Of a stretch of DNA of 64,000 bases, positions 36,254 through 47,070 are shown one piece after another (the first letter of the stretch is position 1; each line of letters opens with the position of its first letter). The notes beneath the pieces were generated by a model. The model was not told the origin of the DNA. It made no database searches and was given only the letters and a program-made list of their open reading frames with translations. This DNA comes from Temnothorax longispinosus (taxonomy: Eukaryota > Arthropoda > Insecta > Hymenoptera > Formicidae), in the NCBI RefSeq assembly GCF_030848805.1, contig NC_092363.1, forward strand, positions 992,001-1,056,000. Direction: 5' to 3'. The position numbers were made by a program, and so were the translations under genes.

Positions 36254-36877
36254 TTAATATACTTTGCCACCACTTCGATAACAGAAGCAGATTTACGAAA
36301 TTGCAGGTTAACATATATTCAGACTAACATTTATCAAACACTATGAGGGAAATGATGGGGACAAGAAAATCAGGCCCGTATAACAATAACCTGAAAAATG
36401 TTTGAAAAGAGCATCCCGTTGCGCACCGGATCAGGCACATGTCGGGAATTTGTTATTAGGGCATATAGGCTCGGGTCAAATTGACCCGGTGTGACTTACT
36501 GCTTCCCGATCAGGCGCTAACCATACATCGGGCGTGCCTAATCTAATTTCTGCTCGGGTAACTCCTTAACGACAGTTTTGGTATCTTTGCGCACGTATTA
36601 TATATGGTAAAAAAGCTGCGCAACGATACCATCAAAACTGTCGTTTAAGGAGTTAGAGAATCCCCGTGCAGGGAAATGAGAGAGAAGAAAGCTGCAGGCA
36701 GGGATGGACTGACAATTAAAAATGAGGTATGGATTTATGGAGGCGAGAGATTAATGGAAAAAATATGGGAGATATGCGATACAGCATGGAGGACAGCATG
36801 GAGGCGAGAGATTGAAGGAAAAAATGCGTGCACGAAGCGGAGAGTGCATAGTCGAAACCGGGATTGAGCAGATCGCG

Positions 36878-37544
36878 CCTCGCCTGTCAAATATCGTCGA
36901 AACCGTGTTGTACTCTTGAAAATCCTAAAAGAAAATCAACGATTGCTAATTAAAAATTGATAGTAACGTATCGTGCGCGATAGCTGGATTACGAATGTAT
37001 TATATGTTCGGAGAGCTCCGATCACGCACATTTGAGAATCTGAGAGGTTCCGATTTGTCCTTATAAACCTACGGTACGGAGCCGTTGACCTTGCAATAGG
37101 ACCGCAAATCGTTCAAATTCGGACCCTCGGACCGTCCTATTTCAGTCACGAATTCTGTTATAGAAAATTTAAACGTTAAAAGTTCCGGTGTCACGAGCGG
37201 TCTTCACGAGAAAAATAAAGTTGGTAAGTAAATGACAATTAATCGTATAAGACGCATGAAAATCCAAACTTTCAAGATAACTAAATTCTTAATTATCTTG
37301 ATTATAACTATCTTGATTAAAATAGTTAAATGCTGCAAGAGACTTGAAATTTTACGACATATTTTTAAAACTAATTTCTAGTATTTTTGGTCTTCAGTTT
37401 TTCTAATTTTTCTATTTAAGGCTGCGGTCCACTTAACGCTACAAATTCTCTTTTCACTGTCAGAAATAATCTTGTGTAAGAAGAAAGCTAAAGCGTATAT
37501 AAGTAGGACTGTCGATAGATATTTCTTGCTTTATCTCTTGTGCT
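36878..37544. other. Intergenic, unassigned
   Basis: No gene. A half copy of the 'ggctgcggtccacttaacg' MITE (compare 47204-47324) begins near 37424. The remaining part has no recognisable content. Confidence 0.4.
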
Positions 37545-37922
37545 TTATAGTTTTCGGTGTCTACGTGTATTAATACCTTGAAATTGATGTCTACGTGTCC
37601 CAGGTTGCCGATGACGAGGTCCACATAGTGCGCTTCGTAGTTTTTGGTGTCTAGGTGTATTAATAACTTTAAATCTGAATGTAGGACACGTAGATATCGA
37701 ATTCAAGGTATTAATACACGTAGACACCGAAAACTATAAAGCACACTATCTGGAACCCGTCATCAGCAACCTGGAACACGTGGACATCGAATTCAAGGTA
37801 TTAATACACCTGGATACCGAAAACTATGGAGCGCACCATGTGGATCTCGTCATCGGCAACCTGGGACACCTAAACATCGAATTCAAGCTTGATTCGTAAG
37901 AATCGACTTACAAATTCCTTAG
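37545..37922. mobile_element. Short copy of foldback element 2
   Basis: It has one to two 90-bp units on each side of an internal inversion near 37680 and ends with the same terminal sequence ('caagcttgattcgtaag'). The centre 'ctttaaatctgaatgt' is the reverse complement of the centre at 6702-6720. It shows that the element moves as a unit and that unit number differs strongly between copies (about 2 here, about 17 in the long arm at 6.7-8.3 kb). Confidence 0.82.
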
Positions 37923-38225
37923 TGACAGAATTAAAATTATGTCATGACATAATAAAAATTCGCTGAATTAAAATTATGTCTAGACATAATAAAAATTGGA
38001 CGAATTAAAATTATGTCTAATAAAAATTAGATGAATTAAAATTATGTCTGACAAAAATAATTCCGCATTTTCATTATGTGTATATTCGTATCTTAAATCG
38101 AAAACAAATTATGTGTACACATAATAAAAATTGTATGAATTAAAATTATGTGTATATATACACATAATTTTAATTCATACAATTTTTATTATGTGTACAC
38201 ATAATTTGTTTTCGATTTAGGATAC
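37923..38225. repeat. Array of short palindromes ending in a larger one
   Basis: Several 35-45-bp units with a palindromic core 'attatgtctagacataat' or a variant are followed by a palindrome of about 160 bp (about 38063-38225) with centre near 38147. AT-rich and non-coding. Confidence 0.75.
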
Positions 38226-38403
38226 GAATATTTTTCCGTTAGTTTGTAAGTTTCATGATTAAAAAGATCATGTCGTATTATTAACATATAACTAAGATTT
38301 ATAGAATCGTTATTAATTTTATTATATCTCTGTTTTGTAAAAATTATGCACAATATTCCTATGCAAGGATACTTGTTTAATTATTTCTTCCTATTGCATT
38401 TAA

Positions 38404-39027
38404 GGTGATCTTTTCGTGAGAACAAGTATTAGATAGGTACCTAAATTTGATATATGTTAAATATACAGTAATAAGGGGCATGTGTACGAAAAATCAAGTG
38501 AGGTTACCGACACTTTACAAGAAATAAGTCATTCTAAATGTGCGTTCGCGGAGCGTGCCATTGTCATTCTATCCTTGTTTACATCTAATGAACGAGAAAG
38601 ATAGAATGATGCAAATCGCCACGTCCGAGGTTTTCAACAAATAATACATGTACTTAGCGATCAGATGAATACATTATTCATGTCTTAAAATATTCCCTGA
38701 AGTTTCCGGATTTCGTACATACCTTGAAAATAAAGGCTTGCCGAATGTTTTGCTCTGATATATGAGGTTAAATAAGTAGTGGTCCAATCGCATATTGCTT
38801 TACTCATACTGTCATGCCTGACCTAACCTAAATCGAGTCCAACCGCACTACTATTGTGATATTTTTTTAATTAATAAATAATTAAATACGATTAAATCGT
38901 GCGTGTAAAATCATATTGTATTATATTATTATAATTATTGGGATGTGTAATGTTTGTCAATATGTCTGTTTTCAATTACCTCATGACGGACTGTTACTTG
39001 ACTAGCTGGGTCCGCGAAAGGACCACC
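38404..39027. mobile_element. TTAA/GGTGAT element, 624 bp
   Basis: Tips 'ggtgatcttttcg' and 'cgaaaggaccacc' are imperfect inverted repeats with TTAA at 38400-38403 and 39028-39031. The interior is non-coding. 39032-39945 after it shows no gene. Confidence 0.6.
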
Positions 39028-39945
39028 TTAAGTATAGAAAAATATACAATTTCTATGTGTTTGCACTTTATATTTAATGAGCAGGCAATTAAATATATAT
39101 GATTCAATTTGCGTCTATGTCTCTTTATTGACTGACATAGTTATATACTTTTAAATATTTTTTTTTTCTGAAATTCAATCAATTGAATAGCAAAAACTAC
39201 GTTATCATATTATATATTTTTGGTACGTAGTGTGCAAATGTATTTTGAAATGAAGATTATATATTTTCTACCAAATTATTTACACACACACGTGCGGTTT
39301 CAGAGAATCATTTTTCGCCAACTCATAATATGTTCCTACTCAACTGTCAAAATATGAAAGATAATTTTATCTAGTTGTGACATTCGCTCGAATTCTCGAA
39401 ATAATTTTCAAGGATGTGAGTACGAATATATATATATCGTACTATTTAATATTTATAATAGAAAATTATAAACGATGCGTTATGTATGAGAAATTTAACA
39501 GAATTGCTTTTATCAAATAGAATTAATTTGCGATTAGTTGAAGGGAATAAAAGAATAAACAAATCGGGTAAATTTCAGACACGTGTTACAGGTGTCCATC
39601 TGTAATTATCAAAAATATCGATACCTGAAGATATCGGTACATATACAGTTGCGAACAACATTCAGTAAGACACGCGAATAAAAATAAATAAAAAATTTTA
39701 CAGTTAACGACTTATTAACATTAATCATGCTATATTGCGATTATGTTTTATGTTGAAATTGAAAAATATATACAAGGTGTACAGCTGAAAAGGTTACAAA
39801 TTATTATTTTTAAAAAACTAAGCAAAATATTAAATTGTTGTTTTCTTTAGAAATAATAGTCCGTAACACTTTTAGCTTCATACCTTGTATGTACTATATA
39901 TACTGTTTATAAGATTATAAGATATATTGTTTATAAGATTAAGAT

Positions 39946-40545
39946 GCGTAACACTACAAAAAGGCGTGATATCCGTACAAAATTACCTTTTTAAAAAAAA
40001 AGGTAAAAAAAGGCGCCAAGTTTACGCATAGTAGTGTACCTATATGTTGTTACGTCGAAAAAAAAAGAAAGTGGTAGTATTATACCTCGAAAAAATTTAA
40101 GTAACAAGTGGTAGACGTAATCTTTATATCTCGAAAAATCTCGAAAAAATCTAAGCAGTAGTATCTTTATTTCCGAAAAATTATAACCCAAGTGATCTAT
40201 CAAGACACATCACAAAATTATGTTACCTTATCAAAAAGAAGAGTCGCGCTTCAAGTGATCTATTACAATTACAAAAAAGAAATGATATCTCTTTAAATTA
40301 CAGCGCCAATTACAGAGAAAACATATATATTGCCTCAAAAAATAATTGTTGCACTACTTTGAAAAATCTTTAAATTGTGTTTAAATTTAACAAGGGAATA
40401 CAAGATATTTAAATACAAAGTTTACATGTGTATTTTTTAGTGGTCACAAAGAATTACAGAGGTAACAGTACAAAATAAAAATATTTTATTAAAATACATA
40501 AATTTTTCTTGTAAAAAAACTTGGCGCTGCTAGACCTCGACATTT
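39946..40545. repeat. Single arm of foldback element 1
   Basis: It runs from 'cactacaaaaaggcgtgata' to 'ttggcgctgctagacctc', the outer and inner ends of the arm at 3814-4640. The opposite arm is missing, so this copy is a remnant. Confidence 0.75.
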
Positions 40546-42532
40546 TAAATAATCGCGCGAGGTCGGACAGATGTGATTGCTCGACGCAGATCTCTGCGAC
40601 GAGTCGCGCGATAAAGTGTCCCGGCCGCGCCGTCCGACGCAAACTTGACGGGGCAGGCTCTCAAAAGCGAGCGCGCCGACTGCCGATCAGTTTTCGCGTA
40701 GCGATAATCAGTGGCAATGAAATAAATATATTTGCGCGCACAGGTTGTTCTCCGTCACGCAATACGTGTTCTGTACTGATTTCTCAAGCTGTCATGAAAT
40801 TCTACCGATCGGCGCAGTCAAGGAGAAAACTTTAATCGGCCACGGCGTCGATCATTTTCGTGTGTGCCACGCATTCTTTAGAAAAATTACGTAATACAAT
40901 TATATAATTTTCATACATGTAATAGTGCGTTTCGAGATTATGGTCAACAATCTGTAATTTTTTGAATTTTTATAAAACGTGGGTTTCTCCTTAATATATT
41001 TCAAACAAACAATTGTAGTGTATAAAATCTTGTCAAGAAATTAAATAATTGCTCTAATTAAAATGTGTTCTAATTCATGTAAATTGATGGGAGGAGATAT
41101 TTTTTAACGAGCCGCAAACAAACGAATAATTAACAAGCATCGAGCACAATGCGAGTGCAGTTTTTCGCTGGCGCGGCGCGCGGGGGTGATTTGTAAGCAC
41201 ACGCGAGTGTGCGAGTGGAAATAGAAATAGCCATTTTGCGTGAAACGAAGATGTGTCGGGAAGTCAGGTGATAACCCACGAAGTAAATCACTGGCTCGAA
41301 GGTCCCACCGTGTGCGATAAGGATCGCGTCTGGACATACTAATAACCGCTACTCGTTGTTTGAATAAATCTGTAATGCATTCGTATATACGAGCTGCATT
41401 CCTACATAATTCATGCGCGGACGCATCGGTAGCGAGAATTTGTTACTCGTTTCCATAGATAACGGTGCACGATGTAGTGTACGCTGCCAATCGCCTGCTT
41501 ATTCCGAATTTCAGTTACACTGTTTCTCGGTTTTAGACGAGCGAATTGAAAAGGGAAACGAGCGCATTCCAATTCGTCCAACAAAGTTGCAAAAAAAAAA
41601 GAAAAACAAAAGCCTACCGCTGATAAGAGGCACGTATCGTGCCAGATAACTTAAATAATAATAATAATTCAGCAGGAAAAAGAAGAAACGGAAGAGAGAT
41701 GGATCGAATGTATCGATTTTCGTCTCGAGTCTAATGAGTTATGATGAAAATGGCTGCATTTCGATATTCATTGTCAGTACTAAAAATCTATATATTTTTC
41801 TATATTTTACGTCACATACTACAGATTTTCAGTACTGACAGTGAATATCGGAATGTAGCCTACGTATGAGATTAGGGCGCGAGAAATGGTTTGGTTTCCG
41901 AGATAAAATATGCATGGAAATATGTTACAGAAATTTCGCTCGTTAAACCATCAGAGACGGAAAAGGAAAGCAGTAAAGAGAGCCACGATTTTGACGCGGG
42001 ACATTCTCGTGTTGAAATTCGAGGTCTCGATATTAGATGGACACGTATTTAGAGAGGTGAGGCCAATTCAACGATATATCATGCTGCACTTCTGCGTTGT
42101 TATCATCCATGCATCATGTCACCCACAGAATAAAAAAACCGCGTACTGTTTGTATGAGAATAAATCATGAGCGTCGCAAACCTGATTTCCTGCTATCTTT
42201 TCAATTTTGCGCGACGACAAGGAATAAGCTACGAATAATACCAAACAGAAATGTCGAAAACATTATGTGTTTGCGAGAAATACAATATGTAAATAACATT
42301 ATAATGTACATTATATAATAAAATATACTGACATAATGTATATTTTAGCAAAGTTAAAAATGTATGTACATAGAATTTACTGCGTTCGCTATTGCGCTTA
42401 ATTATTATCGATCGGATAGAACAAATAAAGAAACAAAGCATAGGTGAATTAATAGAAAATATATTCTATCGCAGATTGTTTCGAGTGTGTTAGCGTTGAA
42501 TCATCAAACTCGCGCGAATACAATTTGCATCT
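40546..42532. other. Intergenic, unassigned
   Basis: No conserved gene found. GC-rich patches occur around 40555-40700 and 41140-41220, each with short open frames that match nothing I know. A small MITE lies at 41751-41861. Confidence 0.4.
41751..41861. mobile_element. 111-bp MITE
   Basis: Ends 'tggctgcatttcgatattca' and a near reverse complement ending 'gaatgtagccta', with 'cagtact' paired on the inside, surround an AT-rich loop. Confidence 0.7.
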
Positions 42533-42536
42533 TTAA

Positions 42537-42879
42537 GGTGATCCTAAAGCCGTGATCCTAGCCGGTTTTTTTTCAGTTTTTTTCTTAGCACTAATCTTTT
42601 AATTGGCTTTATAGAAATGCAAAATTCTTGTCTAGAATTAAAGTACGCATCAAAATCTAGGTCATGGTGGTCGAATTTATATGTGGTGGTCGTCACGTAT
42701 AACAAAAAATATTAATTTTTTTTCGTTTTCGATATAAGTTCGACCACCATGACCTAGATTTTGATGCGTACTTTAATTCTAGACAAGAATTTTGCATTTC
42801 TATAAAGCCAATAATTAAAAGATCAGTGCTAAGAAAAAAACTGAAAAAAACCGGCTAGGATCACGGCTTTAGGATCACC
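42537..42879. mobile_element. TTAA/GGTGAT hairpin, 343 bp
   Basis: Nearly perfect arms of about 150 bp begin 'ggtgatcctaaagccgtgat'. TTAA stands at 42533-42536 and 42880-42883. It shares flank and tip sequence with the elements at 24710 and 38404. Confidence 0.85.
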
Positions 42880-42883
42880 TTAA

Positions 42884-43934
42884 CAGCAAATGCTAATCCA
42901 TGTTTTAGCAATCTTCAGTACAAATTTAAGACAGACGGATAGCAAACTGCAGAGAGACGTATGCGATAATCGGTGCAATGAAAAAAAATCTTCGATTAAT
43001 GATAAAGATTGATTGATTCAGCGCGTGGCCACCTGTGGAAATACATATCTGTCATTTTAACAGATTCGAGGTACGTTAACTGCGTCATTTCTTAATTTCA
43101 CACTTGAGGCTCGACACGTTTCACAGCCACACGAAATGAATTCCGAGTCAGTGAGTCGTTCGTGTTCTCATCGTCGAAATTAATAGCGCGGCCAGATGGA
43201 ACTCTTTTAATTACCGATTAATCGTGACTCACGCGGTGTCCCGTGAACGGAAAACGTTTCCAATTCATACGAATTTCGGAATTGGGCAAAATTTCCCTTT
43301 ATGGACAACGGTGATTACGTTACATTGGCGAAAATTTCCGATCGTGTTTTTGGTAAATTTCTATCTAACGGCAGCGTGTACATATCGCTCTATATATGAA
43401 ATCCAAATGACAGACAATGAAAAGACATCTGCCAATTAACGAATCGATTAATTGATGATAAACGGGGCTGTATAGGCCTCGTAAACGGCTAATCGTTTGC
43501 TCGTTAATTACGAAAGTAACTCCCACCGCAACGACTCATCGTCAAATCTCAAAAAACAATCATGAATCTTTACGCCTTGATTAAGCTGGTGTGAACAAGT
43601 GTCAGATGTTCTTCTCGCCTGAGTATCTTTAAAACGGATTTTTGGACTTACAAGCTGTCATTTTCGAATGGAGATTAAAATAAGCATTCAATTTTTTATT
43701 TCAGAGACAAATGTTATAGTCTTTTTATACAGGACAGTGATATGAATTATATATATAATAATGCTATATTTAATATACATTTTTAAAAAATTTAATAAAT
43801 GCATTAAAAATAAAAATTTTTAAAATAATTTACTCATTATAAAATGATCTAAAATTAACGATTTCTCGAAAATTTTATTATAAGATGAATTATCCTATTA
43901 TATGCGAACAATTATCATAAATACTTAAAATAAA
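42884..43934. other. Intergenic, unassigned
   Basis: No gene or repeat recognised beyond short AT runs. The last 12 bases are the target duplication of the following SINE. Confidence 0.4.
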
Positions 43935-44238
43935 GGGCGGCGGTGTGGTCTAGTGGTAGAGCGCCAGGCTCGTAATCTGAGGAACCAGGTTTGAGTCCAC
44001 TAGAGCCATGAATCATGGAAAAGTTTTTTTCCGAAAAAACCGCGCCCCTCCGTGCAGATGCGGAGAAAACTGGGCTCCGTCTTTCGGAAGAAACGTTAAA
44101 CCGTTGGTCCAAAGTAGGAAAGTAGGAAACAGTAAGGTAGTAGGATGACGTGGAGGTTAGGGTTGGATACGTCCCTTCAAAACGCCCTTTAAGGCCCCTT
44201 GGGGTATATAAAGTAAAATTCTTTATCTTTTTTTTTTT
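43935..44238 (+). mobile_element. tRNA-derived SINE, complete
   Basis: A 304-bp element with an internal pol III promoter: A box 'tggtctagtggtagagcg' and B box 'ggtttgagtcc', then a body with 'ccttggggtatataaag' and a T-rich tail. It is flanked by a perfect 12-bp target duplication 'acttaaaataaa' (43923-43934 and 44239-44250), which marks LINE-mediated insertion and fixes both borders. Confidence 0.9.
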
Positions 44239-44250
44239 ACTTAAAATAAA

Positions 44251-45463
44251 ATTTGCACTTAATAGAAAAGACTAAAAAACGAGAATGTAGAATACGACAC
44301 ATCTATTAATGAATAAAGTTTACTTGTGATATTTTATTGAAGAAAGCTATTTATTATATTTCGTGCAAGAGCATAATAATTATTAGGGTAGTCCAACAAT
44401 GCACCATGTAAATTTCAAAGGCTTATATCTTGTTCAATTATTGAGTTGGAGATCTGTGTTTTTGCATACATTTCATGAATTCAGTTGGCTACATACTGTA
44501 TAAGATGAGTCATAAGTTATTTTTAAAGTTTAGCCACAATTTCGATTTTTTTAAAACAATGTCAAATGATTCATTGTGTACAGGGGCGTGTACACAATGA
44601 ACCTATAGCCATTTTTAACAATGAATCATGTTTTATATTGTGAATTGTTAGTGTTATTTTAGTTTTACTATGTTCTAAAATGTTTATTTAGGGAAGAGAT
44701 TGCATTACATTTTTCAACGCAGTAGAGAGTTGCATGCCAGTCATCGTACTTTATGCAAGCAAGCAAATTGCGACGATGTTTTGGAAATTTACACGTTTTC
44801 CTAACATTATATTTGCATTCATGATGTGTTTAAAATACTCGCAATTCTAATGCCTCGTGCTTCGGTTATCATCGGCTTATCCGCAGTACTTTTTCGCTTT
44901 TGCGATTACGATAATATACGCGCGGTGCTAAAATTTCTCATTTGTTAAGAAGCCGTGCGCTTCACAAAGGTGTACCTTCATATAAACATTATTTGCATTC
45001 TATTAAATCCGAGATGAAATCTAATCGTTTGTAGAGGTAGAAACACGTGGAATAAATACGTTTATTTTTAGATATATGCAAAATATCGACTTAACAAAAT
45101 AGTCAGAGGTAAATGAATGATATGCTTTAAAATAAGTTCAAAATTCAAGAATATAGAATTTTTGCGTTATGAATAAAAAGAAGACAAATTTGAATAAATT
45201 TCCATTAACAATAAGATATAGATAAATGACAAAATTTTAATTTTAAAAAGATCAATGTATTTTATGTCTTTACGATCGTAGAATGAATCAGCTGAAATTT
45301 ACATCTAAAATTATGAAATTGTGAACGATGAAACAGAAATGGGAAGTTCATTCTGCTTATTAAAGTAGATTGCGCAAACATTCTGCACAGATTAATAGAC
45401 AGATAGCCAAAGGTTCGGGTTGAGACGAGACCAGCATTTCTCACTGGTTTCAGCGTCATACAC
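44251..45463. other. Intergenic, unassigned
   Basis: AT-rich DNA without recognisable gene, RNA or repeat. Confidence 0.4.
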
Positions 45464-46229
45464 CGGAAATAAGTTAACGCTGCAAGTTCATACTTTTTAA
45501 TGAACTATAGCTCAAACGATTGCTCCCTCAGAATCAACAATTGCTCCCTTTTTAAAATTATTATTTTTTGAGATATTTAATAAAAACAAAAAATTTCTAA
45601 TTTTTATTGAAAAACATATTTATAATAACTCTATGCAACTAAATCCGGCATAGAACGATTGCTCCTTCATTGCTCCATCATAATTTTAATAATTTATTGC
45701 ATTTTTATTGAAAAATTAACAAATTAATCATTTCACAAGTAACGCCGCCGCCGTCACTATCGGCCGCTTATTGTAACTATGGCAGCCATTGGCGGAAATA
45801 TTCAAACGTAATATAATAGCTCTATTGTTCATAACTAAATCTCAAAGAGTTTAGTCACTATTATATTACGTTTGAATATTTCCGCCAATGGCTGCCGAGC
45901 CATAGTTACAATAGGCGGCCGATAGTGGCGGCGGCGGCGTTACTTGTGAAATTATTAATTTGTTAATTTTTCAATAAAAATGCAATAAATCATTAAAATT
46001 ATGATGGGGCAATAAGGAGCAATCGTTCTATGCCAGATTTAGTTGCATAGAATTATTATAAATATGTTTTTCAATAAAAATTAGAAATTTTTTGTTTTTA
46101 TTAAATATTTCAAAAAATAATAATTTTAAAAAGGGAGCAATTGTTGATTCTGAGGAAGCAATTAGGGAGCAATCGTTTGAGCTATAGTCTATAGTTCATT
46201 AAAAAATATGAACTTGCAGCGCCAACTTA
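45464..46229. mobile_element. 766-bp hairpin element beside CNOT7
   Basis: Two arms of about 370 bp from 'ccggaaataagttaacgctg' inward to 'acgtaatataatag' are near-perfect reverse complements with a short loop around 45840. Internal words include 'acgattgctcc'. It ends about 840 bp before the CNOT7 start codon, close to the presumed promoter. Confidence 0.85.
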
Positions 46230-47070
46230 TTTCCGGTCTCTTCGAACCCAGAGCTTCGGAGTTTCGGAGTCGCACACGCACGCTGCCGCGCGCGCCGCCG
46301 CGCCGTGGCCCCCGAGGCACCTAGCTCGTCGCCCTCGTCGGTGATATCGGCGACCGAAGCGCCCAATATCTCGTGCTGTCTCGTGCTGTCGCGCGTATGT
46401 GTACATACATACACCGGAGCTCCGCGAGCTGAGGAAGTCGTTTAAAACCGTTCATGATTTGACACAGCAGGATCGTGGGGTCCGAACGTGCAGCCTCGAT
46501 TAAATCTGTTTCGCGCTCAGACATTGCTGACCTGGGAATATCATATTGCAAGGTACGGACCGCCGCGCGGTGCCGCCCCCGTGTAGTACCTCCGTAGACG
46601 ACGTTCTCGGCTCGCTCTTTCGGTGGCCACATAACCCCTCTCGATTCCCTGGCCAGTAAACTTTTGGTTGGGCCAGAAACAACGAATTCTCCTGCCGTCC
46701 CGCGTCGTTCTCCCACGGTGCATCCGCTCGCGCGTCCACCCGCGTCCCCGCGCCGGGCCCGCGTTTCACCCTCCACGCGACGTCCACTGTGATGAACTGT
46801 TGTTGTTTACCCGCGATCCATAACCTGCCTCTGCCTGCAACTGAGTGACTGAGGGGGGTCCAGTGCCTAGCTGTGCCTCTCTGTGAAACGTAGCCCCTCG
46901 TACGATGTAGACGACGCTCGAGGTTTCTCTTGGTCACTAAACGTTTGCAGGCGTACGCGTAAGCGCTTGGTTCTCACCGATCATTCCCTAATTTTCCAGT
47001 GATATGAAGAAGGAAAGGCCGTGACGGAAGGGAATTCGAAGACAAGAGTAGCCCCGGTGAATGCAGGAAC
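46230..47070 (+). promoter_or_regulatory. GC-rich presumed promoter and 5' leader of CNOT7
   Basis: Base composition changes sharply to CG-dinucleotide-rich sequence from about 46240 to 46960, unlike all flanking DNA, and leads into the first CNOT7 coding exon. Start site and core elements cannot be placed by eye. Open frames on the minus strand here are explained by the composition. Confidence 0.55.

Larger units (their letters stand above)
35063..36558. mobile_element. 1.5-kb TA-flanked element inside the MITE
   Basis: Ends 'cccgagcagaaatt' and 'aatttctgctcggg' are inverted, with TA at 35061-35062 and 36559-36560. Copy A of the LINE shows the empty site with one TA, so the borders are certain. 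Duplication of TA fits Tc1/mariner. There is no transposase; two later insertions lie inside. Confidence 0.88.
34409..36877 (+). pseudogene. LINE 5' fragment, copy B, with nested insertions
   Basis: Outer parts (34409-35060 and 36561-36877) match 12141-13093. It contains the same CACGGG palindromic MITE, the same 'KKAAGRDGLT' and 'WIYGGERLMEKIWEICDTAW' peptides and the same short duplication before the shared end. Past 36877 the LINE stops and unrelated sequence follows. The MITE is itself split by a 1.5-kb TA-flanked element. Confidence 0.8.

Noticed and set aside
40521..40835. A 104-codon frame after the foldback arm
   Set aside because: It starts inside the repeat arm, has no recognisable domain and no splice partners.
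43935..44010. Functional tRNA gene
   Set aside because: A and B boxes are present, but the segment is the head of a SINE with a 12-bp target duplication and the stems are imperfect.
46199..46937. Overlapping minus-strand frames of 60-151 codons
   Set aside because: They lie in the GC-rich leader of CNOT7, where stop codons are rare; residues are low-complexity Arg/Gly/Ala and match nothing.
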